The notes under the pieces are model-generated. The model worked only from the letters and a program-made list of their open reading frames with translations, did no database searches and was not told where the DNA came from. From RGIG8597 sp045133795 (GTDB lineage: Bacteria; Spirochaetota; GWE2-31-10), in NCBI GenBank assembly GCA_045133795.1, contig JBGUUT010000106.1:1-16844 (forward strand): a stretch of DNA of 16,844 bases, read 5' to 3'. Of the stretch, positions 1 to 7,234 are shown piece after piece (within the stretch, counting starts at the first letter, position 1; each line of letters opens with the position of its first letter). A program made the translations under genes and the position numbers.

Positions 1-545
1 ATTCCGGAGCATTTGAAAATTCAGAGCTTCTACATAATATTCCGAAACATTTTTATCTTAATGATATAGAAAATATTTTAAAACACAAAGTTTCTGTCGG
101 TGAACTTTTAGCTTCTATTTTTACTTTTCACAGTTTGCGTTCCATCAACAAAGTTTTTTCCGGATTAATAGGAAAAAGTTTCTTCAAACAGATAAATAAT
201 TTTGAGTTTGAAATAGAATTCGGAGATAACGAAAAAAATCATGACGATGTAAAAAAAACGACAATTCTTCATGAAGATTACAAAGTTTATCAACGCATGG
301 AAGAACTTTATTCATTACGACCTTTTATCACTCATGACCAACCGGAAAAATCAATGATTTCAGAGTTCCAAGTACAAAATTTTATCAGTACGGCAAATCT
401 TTTTGTATTCGTTACAGATAATTATCTAAAAGATTTAATTCAAAATAATCTAAAAAAACAGGCTGAAGCACAAAAAGCTGCACTGGAAGAGGAAGAAGAG
501 TTTATTAAAGAAGAGAAAAAAAATTATCATCATCATAAAAACTAA
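1..545 (+). CDS. 3' end of an unrecognised protein with charged coiled tail
   Basis: The reading frame is open from the left edge (first full codon at base 3) to TAA at 543-545, so about 180 C-terminal residues are visible and the start lies outside the window. A TTG at 135 could be read as a start, but the frame continues upstream with sensible protein (Ser-Gly-Ala-Phe-Glu-Asn and on), so it is an internal Leu. I do not recognise the family. The visible part is soluble, with no membrane segment. Its last 45 residues are Lys/Gln/Ala/Glu-rich, with a run of five Glu, which suggests a helical or coiled-coil tail ending in a Tyr-His-His-His-Lys-Asn tip. No intrinsic terminator is evident after the stop; a hairpin repeat lies in the gap before the transporter operon. 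It is on the same strand as the transporter, but 230 bases away, so probably a separate unit. Confidence 0.75.
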   Translation, partial: SGAFENSELLHNIPKHFYLNDIENILKHKVSVGELLASIFTFHSLRSINKVFSGLIGKSFFKQINNFEFEIEFGDNEKNHDDVKKTTILHEDYKVYQRMEELYSLRPFITHDQPEKSMISEFQVQNFISTANLFVFVTDNYLKDLIQNNLKKQAEAQKAALEEEEEFIKEEKKNYHHHKN

Positions 546-610
546 AAAACTTTCCTTAAAAGAGAATTTGTACTTTTTGAAAAACGGATTTCTTACGAAA
601 ACTTCATGTT

Positions 611-654
611 CGGTGTTTTGTCCCACTTCGTTCGTACGTTTTGCGTACTCACCG
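611..654 (+). repeat. Three-way-junction hairpin repeat, degenerate copy D
   Basis: A closing stem CGGTG (611-615) pairs with CACCG (650-654) and encloses the conserved linker TTCGTTC (627-633) and a hairpin GTACG (634-638) / CGTAC (644-648). The first hairpin seen in the other copies is not clear here. The same gap ends with AAACCTACAAAGTTTT (692-707), a decayed relative of the AAACCT-GCAA-AGGTTT hairpin that ends repeats A and B. The rest of the 546-775 gap is A/T-rich. A TATAAT at 759-764 has no matching -35 and would start RNA inside the ribosome binding site, so no promoter is called. Confidence 0.6.
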
Positions 655-775
655 TGCCTGTCAACGTCGTTTTATCCAACAAAATCATCTTAAACCTACA
701 AAGTTTTGTTTAAAATTTTTTGTTTTTATGTTAAAGACTTAATAGTTTTTAACTTTTATATAATACGAGGTTTTT

Positions 776-1558
776 ATGAAAAGAATAATTGCTTTAGTTT
801 CAATCGCAATATTTATATTGGGAATATCTGCTTGTAAGAAAAAAGACGTTGTTATTATTAATAACGCAACTGATTTAGAAGGTAAAAGAATCGGTTGTCA
901 AGCCGGAACTACCGGAGAACTTTATATTCAAGAAAGCATAAAGAATGCAAAGATAAAATCTTTCAAAACAGGAATCGATGCTTCTCTTGATTTAAAAAAC
1001 GGAGCTATTGATGCTATCGTTCTTGATGAATTACCGGCAAAAGAAATTGTTAAACGCAATCCGGATCTTGTTATCGTAAATGACGATTTTATGAGTGAAT
1101 CATACGCTATTGCCGTAAAAAAAGGTAATACTGAATTGCTTGAATCAATCAACAAAACCATTGCTGATTTAAAAACAAACGGTACATACGAAAATTTGAT
1201 TAAAGCATTTATGCCTGTTGACGGAAACATTGTTATTCCTGAAATCGAAGACGTTGATTCTAAAGACATGGTCAAAATGGGAACAAATGCTTCATTCCCT
1301 CCGTTTGAATTTATAATGGGAACTGAAATCGTAGGTTTTGATGTCGCTATCGGAAAACTTATTTCAAAAGATTACGGAAAAAAACTTAAAATTGTTGATA
1401 TGGCATTTGACGGTCTTATTGCCGCATTACAATCCGGAGCTATTGACTTTATTGCAGCAGGAATGACAGCTACTGAAGAAAGAAGACAGAACGTAGATTT
1501 TTCAGAACCATATTACAAATCAAATCAAGTTATTATTGTAAAAAAAGTGGCTCAATAA
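776..1558 (+). CDS. Amino-acid ABC transporter binding lipoprotein, circularly permuted family 3 fold
   Basis: This is the periplasmic binding component of a polar amino-acid importer, probably lipid-anchored: residues 1-20 form a signal peptide with lipobox Ile-Ser-Ala-Cys at Cys20. The usual family 3 solute-binding order is lobe 1 (Gly-Thr-x-Ala-x-Phe-Pro-Pro-Phe-Glu ... Val-Asp-Phe-Ser-x-Pro-Tyr-Tyr), then hinge, then lobe 2 (Asp-Leu-x-Gly-Lys-x-Ile-Gly ... Gly-Thr-Thr). Here lobe 2 comes first (about 30-146, with Gly-Thr-Thr-Gly at 44-47). A linker follows (147-166), then lobe 1 (167-256, Pro-Pro-Phe-Glu-Phe at 175-179, Thr-Glu-Glu-Arg at 233-236, Asp-Phe-Ser-Glu-Pro-Tyr-Tyr at 241-247). 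All parts of one domain are present once, and the total of 260 is normal. AGG at 768-770 lies 5 bases before the ATG. It is 18 bases upstream of the permease. The ligand is not deducible. Confidence 0.92.
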   Translation: MKRIIALVSIAIFILGISACKKKDVVIINNATDLEGKRIGCQAGTTGELYIQESIKNAKIKSFKTGIDASLDLKNGAIDAIVLDELPAKEIVKRNPDLVIVNDDFMSESYAIAVKKGNTELLESINKTIADLKTNGTYENLIKAFMPVDGNIVIPEIEDVDSKDMVKMGTNASFPPFEFIMGTEIVGFDVAIGKLISKDYGKKLKIVDMAFDGLIAALQSGAIDFIAAGMTATEERRQNVDFSEPYYKSNQVIIVKKVAQ

Positions 1559-1576
1559 AAAATAGCAGGAAATATT

Positions 1577-2251
1577 ATGTTTCAAAGTTTTTATAATACT
1601 ATGATTGCGCAAGGGCGTTGGATGTTAATTCCTAAAGGTCTGGGAATAACTCTGTTAATCGCATTTTGTGCAATTATCATCGGATCTGTTCTCGGTTGTG
1701 TATTTGCAATGTTTAAAATTTCAAGAAAAAAAGTTTTAAACATTATTGCAGATATTTATGTAACCGTAATTCGCGGTATTCCGATGGCAACACAATTAAT
1801 GATTTTCTATTTTGTTATTTTTTCACCTATGGGAATGAGTAATGCGGTACTTGTAGCAATAATTTCTTTCGGAATAAACTCGGGAGCATATTGTACCGAG
1901 ATTTTCCGTGCAGGGATTCAAGGTGTTGATATAGGACAAATGGAAGCCGGTCGGTCATTAGGACTTTCTTGGTGGCAAACTATGCGTAAAATAATTTTAC
2001 CGCAAGCTTTCCGTTCTGTACTGCCGACATATACAAGTGAATTCATTATTCTGATAAAAGAAACATCTGTTGCAAGTTTCATTGCGGTTGTGGACTTACA
2101 AAAAGCTTGTGATAACATTCGTAACGCAACTTATAATGCATGGATTCCCCTACTTTCATGTGCGGTTATCTATCTTTGTCTTACATTAGGACTTACAAAA
2201 TTATTTTCATTAATTGAAAAAAGGATGGCAAAGAGTGATAGAAGTAAATAA
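1577..2251 (+). CDS. Amino-acid ABC transporter permease (HisM/GlnP type)
   Basis: Inner-membrane channel subunit of the importer. At 224 residues it is the usual size for the polar amino-acid permease family. Hydrophobic segments lie near 22-45, 68-84, 88-106, 152-172 and 188-212. The cytoplasmic EAA loop that docks on the ATPase is clear: Glu-Ala-Gly-Arg-Ser-Leu-Gly-Leu at 123-130, running to Ile-Leu-Pro-Gln-Ala at 140-144. The segment before it (Arg-Gly-Ile-Pro at 66-69, Glu-Ile-Phe-Arg-Ala-Gly at 108-113) also matches the family. AGGA at 1567-1570 precedes the ATG by 6 bases. The 3' end overlaps the ATPase start by 17 bases, which suggests translational coupling. No second permease is present, so the channel is probably a homodimer. 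Confidence 0.95.
   Translation: MFQSFYNTMIAQGRWMLIPKGLGITLLIAFCAIIIGSVLGCVFAMFKISRKKVLNIIADIYVTVIRGIPMATQLMIFYFVIFSPMGMSNAVLVAIISFGINSGAYCTEIFRAGIQGVDIGQMEAGRSLGLSWWQTMRKIILPQAFRSVLPTYTSEFIILIKETSVASFIAVVDLQKACDNIRNATYNAWIPLLSCAVIYLCLTLGLTKLFSLIEKRMAKSDRSK
2222..2225 (+). promoter_or_regulatory. Ribosome binding site deciding the ATPase start
   Basis: AGGA lies 9 bases before GTG 2235 and inside the permease coding region. It supports GTG 2235 over TTG 2214. Confidence 0.7.
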
Positions 2252-2957
2252 TCTTGTTAAACAATTTGGAAATCACGTTGTCCTCAATAATATTACGGAA
2301 AGAATTACCAAAGGGGAAAAAGTTGTAATAATCGGTCCGTCCGGTTCCGGTAAAAGTACATTTTTACGCTGTCTTAATTTATTAGAAATTCCTACAAGCG
2401 GGCATATTTTATTTGAAGGTACAGACATTACAGATAAAAGTACCAATATTGATTTAGTACGTCGCAAAATGGGAATGGTTTTTCAACATTTCAATTTATT
2501 TCCTCATTTGACAGTTTTGCAAAATATTACACTTGTACCTATTATGCTAAAACTTCAAACAAAAGAAGAAGCTATTGAAAACGCAATGTCTCTTTTACAA
2601 CGTATCGGATTGGCTGATAAAGCTAATGTTCATCCGTCAAGTCTTTCCGGCGGACAAAAACAGCGTATCGCAATAGTTCGTTCTTTAGCTATGAATCCTG
2701 ATGTGATTTTATTCGACGAACCGACTTCGGCACTTGATCCTGAAATGGTCGGAGAAGTATTACAATTGATGAAGGATTTGGCAAATGACGGAATGACAAT
2801 GGTTGTAGTAACTCATGAAATGGGATTTGCTCGAGAAGTCGCTACTCGTATTTTGTTTATGGACGGTGGTGTAATCGCCGAAAGCGGCAGTTCTGATAAA
2901 ATCTTCCAAAATCCTGAAAGTCCGAGATTACAGCAATTTCTCAATGCAGTACTTTAA
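2235..2957 (+). CDS. Amino-acid ABC transporter ATP-binding protein (GlnQ type)
   Basis: ATPase that powers the importer, 240 residues. Walker A is Gly-Pro-Ser-Gly-Ser-Gly-Lys-Ser at 34-41, the Q-loop Gln is at 84, the signature Leu-Ser-Gly-Gly-Gln is at 137-141, Walker B with catalytic Glu is Phe-Asp-Glu-Pro at 160-163, and the switch His is at 194. All are intact. I choose the GTG at 2235: AGGA at 2222-2225 sits 9 bases upstream and the protein then begins Met-Ile-Glu-Val as GlnQ relatives do. The longer form from TTG at 2214 would add seven residues and lacks a good ribosome site. Last gene of the operon, followed after 5 bases by a terminator. Confidence 0.95.
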   Translation: MIEVNNLVKQFGNHVVLNNITERITKGEKVVIIGPSGSGKSTFLRCLNLLEIPTSGHILFEGTDITDKSTNIDLVRRKMGMVFQHFNLFPHLTVLQNITLVPIMLKLQTKEEAIENAMSLLQRIGLADKANVHPSSLSGGQKQRIAIVRSLAMNPDVILFDEPTSALDPEMVGEVLQLMKDLANDGMTMVVVTHEMGFAREVATRILFMDGGVIAESGSSDKIFQNPESPRLQQFLNAVL

Positions 2958-2962
2958 ATAAA

Positions 2963-2995
2963 AAAAAGAGCAGATAAAAAAAATCTGCTCTTTTT
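2963..2995 (+). terminator. Intrinsic terminator of the transporter operon
   Basis: AAAAAGAGCAGAT (2963-2975) pairs with ATCTGCTCTTTTT (2983-2995) around a 7-base A loop: a 13-base perfect stem with A and T tracts on either side. It can therefore work on both strands, stopping the plus-strand operon and any minus-strand read-through from the LRR gene. Confidence 0.93.
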
Positions 2996-3042
2996 ATTTG
3001 TAAAAGATATACAAAAATGTTGAGAAACTGACCTCAGCACCT

Positions 3043-3366
3043 AAAAGTCCCCCTTTACCCCCCCCAAAAAGAAAAGAACGCTTCCTATCGGCGAGTTCAT
3101 TCTCTCATGCACTATCTCCCAAACTTACCGTAAGTCTGAACTTGCCAAGGAATGGGGGGGTCATAGGAGGGGAAAACCTGCGGCCTGTAAAGAGCCGGTG
3201 TTCCCCTCCTAAAATTCCGTTGTTCCCTGAACAACAAAAACGCTTTAATGCCGACGACAGTCGGCAAAAGAAACTTTAAACCCACGTCGTTTTGAAAAGC
3301 TTTAAACAAAGCTTTCGACCTGTGCCGGCTATGCCGGCAAATTGTCCCCAAACCTGCAAAGGTTTA
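3043..3366. repeat. Long hairpin-string repeat, copy A
   Basis: This fills most of the gap between the two convergent operons and matches copy B (8278-8692) along its length. Hairpins in order: ACTTA-ccg-TAAGT near 3123-3135; AGGAGGGGAA (3165-3174) with TTCCCCTCCT (3201-3210); TTGTTC (3220-3225) with GAACAA (3229-3234); GCCGAC (3250-3255) with GTCGGC (3260-3265); AAAGCTTT (3296-3303) with AAAGCTTT (3308-3315); GCCGGC (3324-3329) with GCCGGC (3333-3338); AAACCT (3350-3355) with AGGTTT (3360-3365) around a GCAA loop. It lies between two terminators that face each other, so it is transcribed only by read-through or its own promoter. No credible gene is seen in it. Confidence 0.9.
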
Positions 3367-3367
3367 C

Positions 3368-3396
3368 AAAAAAAGGAGACGGATTTCTCCGTCCCC
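3368..3396 (-). terminator. Intrinsic terminator of the LRR gene
   Basis: Read on the minus strand: GGGGACGGA (3396-3388), loop GAAA, TCCGTCTCC (3383-3375), then seven T (3374-3368, with one base interruption beyond). It is about 20 bases after the LRR stop and directly next to the last hairpin of repeat A. Confidence 0.92.
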
Positions 3397-3416
3397 TCAC
3401 AACTAAACTCTAAAAA

Positions 3417-6400
3417 CTATTTTACTATCCAATAATAGCCATTCTCCATCATCATTGCATTCATTTCCGGATCGGTCACATCTTGTATTTGCAATTCTCC
3501 ATAAGCATCCCCCAGGTACCAATTATTTGTATTTTTAAAAGTCACACTTGTTAAGCTGCCACATTTATAAAATGCCTCTTTATCGATATAAGTAACACTG
3601 GCAGGGATTGTCACGCTCGTTAACTTTTCACACCACCAAAATGCATTTCTACCTATTTCTGTTACACTATCAGAGATTGTCACGCTTGTTAAGCTTTTGC
3701 AACTGCTAAATGCATAAGATGTAATTGCTTTGGTAGATGCGTTAATCTCGCATGAAGTTATATTAGTATTCTTTGCTCTCAACAAAACCAGATAAGGATT
3801 ACTTTCATTGCCGAGATATGAAGCATTGTCGTATTCATTATTCCCCGTTAACATAGAACAAGATTCAAAAGTATTTCTAGGGATAAACGTCACGTTAGGG
3901 GGAATTGAAATGCTTGTTAAACGATCGCAATTAGCGAACGCCATCTCACCGATAGAAGTCACGCTGTCCGGGATATCCACGCTTTCAAAGTTGCAACAGT
4001 CGAACGCATTTTTACCGATAGAAGTCACGCTGTCCGGAATAGTCACACTGTTCAAATTAAAACAACATTCGAACGTAGAGTCACTGATAGAAGTCACGCC
4101 GTCCGGGATTGTCACGCTTGTTAAACGATAGCAATTATAGAACGCCCTTTTACCGATAGAAGTCACACTGGCAGGGATTGTCACCTTTTTTAACTTTTGG
4201 CAACCGTCGAACGTAGAATCAGCGATAGAAGTGACACCATCTGGGATTATTATGCTTTCTAAGAGAAAGCATTCAAAGAACGCCCCCCCCCCGATAGAAG
4301 TTACACTGTCGGGAATTGTTATATTTGTTAAGCTGGAACAGTTAACGAACATTCCCTCAGCGATAGTAGTAAACCCTTCAGCAAGTATCACGTTTTTTAA
4401 ATTACTGCACTCATTGAACGTACCACGCTCTAAATTCACATTGGCAGGAATTGTCACACTTTCTAAGTTTGTACAAGACTTAAACGCATTGAGACCGATA
4501 TAAATTCCGTTGTCAGGGATTGTTACGCTTTCTAGATTTGTACAAAACTCGAACGCCTCCTCACCGATATAAGTGACGCTGTCCGGAATTGTCACGCTTT
4601 CTAAACTTGTACACTCCCAAAACGCCTTTTTACCGATAGAAGTGACACTGTTCGGAATTGTGATACTTTGTAAGTTTGTACACTGGCGGAACATATCTCC
4701 TTTGATAGAAGTCATCCCTTCAGGGAGTGTTATACTTGTTAAGTTTTCACAATTTACGAACATTCCGGAAGTATCTTCCGGTATGTAAGTCAGATTTTTT
4801 GAGAATTCTACAGATTTTAATTGTGTATTACCAGTAAACAGTGCCAACCTTTTACCTTGGCAAACTAAAGCCTGCTGACTGTGAGCACAATCGTAAATGT
4901 CTTTACCGCATGTTTTGCAAATCCTGGAATCAAGATAATACTCACACTCAGAATTTTGCAATTCTTTACCCAAAGATGTCACGCTGTCGGGCATTGTGAG
5001 AGATGACAAACTGTTACAACCATAGAATGCACAATGGCCGATGTTAGTTACGCCGTCCGGAATATTTATACGTATTAAATAACTACATGATTCAAATGCA
5101 TGAGATTCAATTTCTTTTATGCCGTTCGGAAGATTTATAACTACTAAACTCTTACACTTAAAAAATGCACGATGAGGGATAGATGTCAATCCGGTCGAAC
5201 CGCTTAAATCCAATTTAATTTTTTTTGTCTCATCTTGTAAATACGGTACAATAGAACTGATTGTATCTGCAGTTATATTTCCTGTAAGTTTAATAACATA
5301 TGTGTTATCTGCAGCAAGACCTGAAAGTTTTGAGACTACATTATTTTTTGTTGCCTCGATGATACCGCTGTCCGGTACAGTATACAACTTAAAAAGTTCG
5401 TTATTTTTCAGATAATCGGCATTTTGTTCGGGATTCGTAAAATCAGCTTCTATTAAACCTCCTTTTACGTTGTAGGGAGATATTACATTCATCCACCAGT
5501 TTTCTGTATTTTCAAACGTTATACTTTCCAAATTTTTGCAGCCGTAGAATACGTTTTTTCCGATAGATGTCACGCTTGCAGGGATTACTACCTTTTTGAT
5601 ACTCTTGCACCTAATGAACGCAAAGTTATTGATAGATGTCACGCCGTCAGGAATTACCAATTCTTCCACCAAGTCGCCGTTTAAGTATAAATCTGCATTA
5701 CGTAGCGGATTTGCAAACTGCTCTTCGATATAACCATTATCAAACTGTTCATACATTTTGATATTACACCAAGCTGCCAAATCAGAAATATATACTCTTT
5801 CCACGTATATATCATCTCCGGTGCCGTAGCTGTTGTAGTGTAATCTAAAGGCACCTTTTTCGATAGATGTCACGCTTGGAGGAATTGTTATACTTTTTAA
5901 ACTTGTACAACCAGAAAATGCATACCCTTTGATAGTAGTTATATTTTCCGGAAGTACTATACCGGTCAAAGATGTCAAACCTACGTCAAAATCATAGCTA
6001 TCATAATAGAACGCTTTGGCCGGAATAGATGTCAGCCCCGTAGTTTGGCTTAAATCAAGATTTACTTTTAATTTTTTTCTGTTTACTTTTATAGATTTTC
6101 CATCCTCATATCCGTCATCGTAGAGTGAATCATTGATTGATGTGATTATACTTTCCGTCATTGTACCGGTGACAACAATGTCATAAATACCTTCTTTTAT
6201 ATCCTCGAGTCTTTCAAGTAACTCTTCGGCTGTACAAGTCATTTTCCATCTACCGATTACGGTGGTATCGGTTATTGTTCCGGCGGGAATCTCTGTCATT
6301 TTATTGCCGGCATCATCGTACCAGCCCTGAAATTCACAATCGCCGTTTGTGATATCGGCGGCTGTGGGCAATGTCACTCCCACAGTTGCAAGACGCAGTT

Positions 6401-7220
6401 TTGTCGGCTCTTTATTCCATGTACCGTCTGTCTGGTATGTCACCGCATAGAATCCATTTAGTTTGTCAACATTTATCGACTCCCACATAAATATTCCGTC
6501 TATGAATTTTACTACATCTATTACCGTATTAACCAACCTATCTTTATAATACAACTCACATTTGAACAAATATTGTCCCGCAGGCATGCCACTGTTGTAG
6601 GAGTGATAGCTTTTTGTAAATTCTGTAGAAATTGTTTTTGTTTCTTCGCAAGTTACAGTTTTGCCGTCTTCATCTTCGTACTTGATAGGCTCTCTTGTCT
6701 CTATATCATAAAGTCCTGCTATTACTTTATCTACGTTGATTTTTTCATCCCAGTTGACGGTAACCATCCAAACTACAAAAGTATTACCGTTGCCGAAGTA
6801 GGCATACTGCATATTGAAAGTAATTTTGTTTATACCGCTTGTTACTTCGTGTGTACATTTTCCACACTGGACTATCTCATCCAGTTGAGTAAAAAATACC
6901 AATTCAAATTCGTATGTACCTACATCCAAGATTATCTCGTCGTCATTTTCGATTTGTGTGATAAAGTCTTCGCTGTGGTTGCTGTTGTCCCAAGTCTTTA
7001 TTTCTTTGCCGTTTGCACTAAGTACGGCAAATTTTATACTGCTTGCCGAAATTGTCGGAGTTATCGTTCGAGATTCCCCGCCCACGCTCATCACTATTTT
7101 TCCTTGAGCTTTTTGTGTTTTTTGGTTGTTTGTATTTTCAAATGACTCAAACGTCTGAGTACACGCTGCCGATAAACACAGCAAGGCCGTCAATACAAAA
7201 AACTTAATTAATCGTTTCAT
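3417..7220 (-). CDS. BspA-like leucine-rich-repeat surface lipoprotein
   Basis: A 1267-residue exported protein, likely lipid-anchored through Cys20 (Leu-Ser-Ala-Ala-Cys). Residues about 40-275 are a treponemal lipoprotein N-region. About 276-335 is a Listeria-Bacteroides-like repeat (Phe-Gln-Gly-Trp-Tyr). After it come two blocks, each opening with a Leu-Asp-Leu-Ser ... Gly-Leu-Thr-Ser-Ile-Pro lead-in (near 385 and 665). The blocks hold about 25 LRR_5 units of roughly 23 residues with the core Val-Thr-Ile-Pro-x-Ser-Val-Thr-Ser-Ile-Gly. Both blocks end in an Asn-Trp-Tyr/Trp ... Asp-Pro-Glu-x-Asn-Ala cap, one internal near 570-605 and one at the C-terminus. Family members act in adhesion; the role here is inferred. 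I choose ATG 7220, because AAAGGAGG is 6 bases upstream; a TTG at 7223 is in frame. The gene follows its partner lipoprotein by 14 bases and ends at a strong terminator. It contains a G10 tract at 4283-4292. Confidence 0.93.
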   Translation of the reverse strand: MKRLIKFFVLTALLCLSAACTQTFESFENTNNQKTQKAQGKIVMSVGGESRTITPTISASSIKFAVLSANGKEIKTWDNSNHSEDFITQIENDDEIILDVGTYEFELVFFTQLDEIVQCGKCTHEVTSGINKITFNMQYAYFGNGNTFVVWMVTVNWDEKINVDKVIAGLYDIETREPIKYEDEDGKTVTCEETKTISTEFTKSYHSYNSGMPAGQYLFKCELYYKDRLVNTVIDVVKFIDGIFMWESINVDKLNGFYAVTYQTDGTWNKEPTKLRLATVGVTLPTAADITNGDCEFQGWYDDAGNKMTEIPAGTITDTTVIGRWKMTCTAEELLERLEDIKEGIYDIVVTGTMTESIITSINDSLYDDGYEDGKSIKVNRKKLKVNLDLSQTTGLTSIPAKAFYYDSYDFDVGLTSLTGIVLPENITTIKGYAFSGCTSLKSITIPPSVTSIEKGAFRLHYNSYGTGDDIYVERVYISDLAAWCNIKMYEQFDNGYIEEQFANPLRNADLYLNGDLVEELVIPDGVTSINNFAFIRCKSIKKVVIPASVTSIGKNVFYGCKNLESITFENTENWWMNVISPYNVKGGLIEADFTNPEQNADYLKNNELFKLYTVPDSGIIEATKNNVVSKLSGLAADNTYVIKLTGNITADTISSIVPYLQDETKKIKLDLSGSTGLTSIPHRAFFKCKSLVVINLPNGIKEIESHAFESCSYLIRINIPDGVTNIGHCAFYGCNSLSSLTMPDSVTSLGKELQNSECEYYLDSRICKTCGKDIYDCAHSQQALVCQGKRLALFTGNTQLKSVEFSKNLTYIPEDTSGMFVNCENLTSITLPEGMTSIKGDMFRQCTNLQSITIPNSVTSIGKKAFWECTSLESVTIPDSVTYIGEEAFEFCTNLESVTIPDNGIYIGLNAFKSCTNLESVTIPANVNLERGTFNECSNLKNVILAEGFTTIAEGMFVNCSSLTNITIPDSVTSIGGGAFFECFLLESIIIPDGVTSIADSTFDGCQKLKKVTIPASVTSIGKRAFYNCYRLTSVTIPDGVTSISDSTFECCFNLNSVTIPDSVTSIGKNAFDCCNFESVDIPDSVTSIGEMAFANCDRLTSISIPPNVTFIPRNTFESCSMLTGNNEYDNASYLGNESNPYLVLLRAKNTNITSCEINASTKAITSYAFSSCKSLTSVTISDSVTEIGRNAFWWCEKLTSVTIPASVTYIDKEAFYKCGSLTSVTFKNTNNWYLGDAYGELQIQDVTDPEMNAMMMENGYYWIVK
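3900..4790 (-). repeat. 69-base tandem repeats encoding LRR units
   Basis: The phrase GATAGAAGT recurs at 3951, 4017, 4086, 4155, 4224 and 4293 (spacings 66, 69, 69, 69, 69) and continues less perfectly to about 4790. Each unit codes one 22-23-residue LRR. Near-identical units at the DNA level allow slippage or recombination that would change the repeat number. Confidence 0.85.
4283..4292 (-). repeat. G10 homopolymer in the LRR coding region
   Basis: Ten consecutive C on the plus strand read as G10 in the gene, encoding Gly-Gly-Gly and the first base of Ala at residues 977-980. Neighbouring LRR units have Lys-Lys or Lys-Arg here. With one extra G the frame meets TGA three codons past the Gly run; with one G fewer it meets TAG within nine codons. 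Confidence 0.9.
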
Positions 7221-7226
7221 CAATTG

Positions 7227-7234
7227 CCTCCTTT
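7227..7234 (-). promoter_or_regulatory. Ribosome binding site deciding the LRR gene start
   Basis: The minus strand reads AAAGGAGG, 6 bases before ATG 7220. The in-frame TTG at 7223 would be only 3 bases away, so ATG is preferred. Confidence 0.8.

Noticed and set aside
759..764. Perfect TATAAT before the binding-protein gene
   Set aside because: No -35 at 16-18 bases, and RNA would begin inside the ribosome site; may be chance in A/T-rich DNA.
2214..2234. TTG start for the ATPase seven codons upstream
   Set aside because: Lacks a ribosome site at proper distance; GTG 2235 has one and gives the family-typical N-terminus.
3112..3351. Minus-strand frame of 79 codons in repeat A
   Set aside because: Same reason; the matching region of copy B, with two 60-base additions, does not keep a comparable frame.
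3043..3366. Insertion sequence or group II intron remnant
   Set aside because: No transposase or reverse transcriptase trace, no terminal inverted repeats spanning the unit, and no target duplication could be seen; strings of small hairpins fit neither.
3808..4788. Plus-strand frames with repeated Thr-Leu-Ser-Gly-Ile-Val-Thr-Leu motifs
   Set aside because: Antisense shadow of the LRR repeats; the periodic pattern comes from the 69-base units of the real gene.
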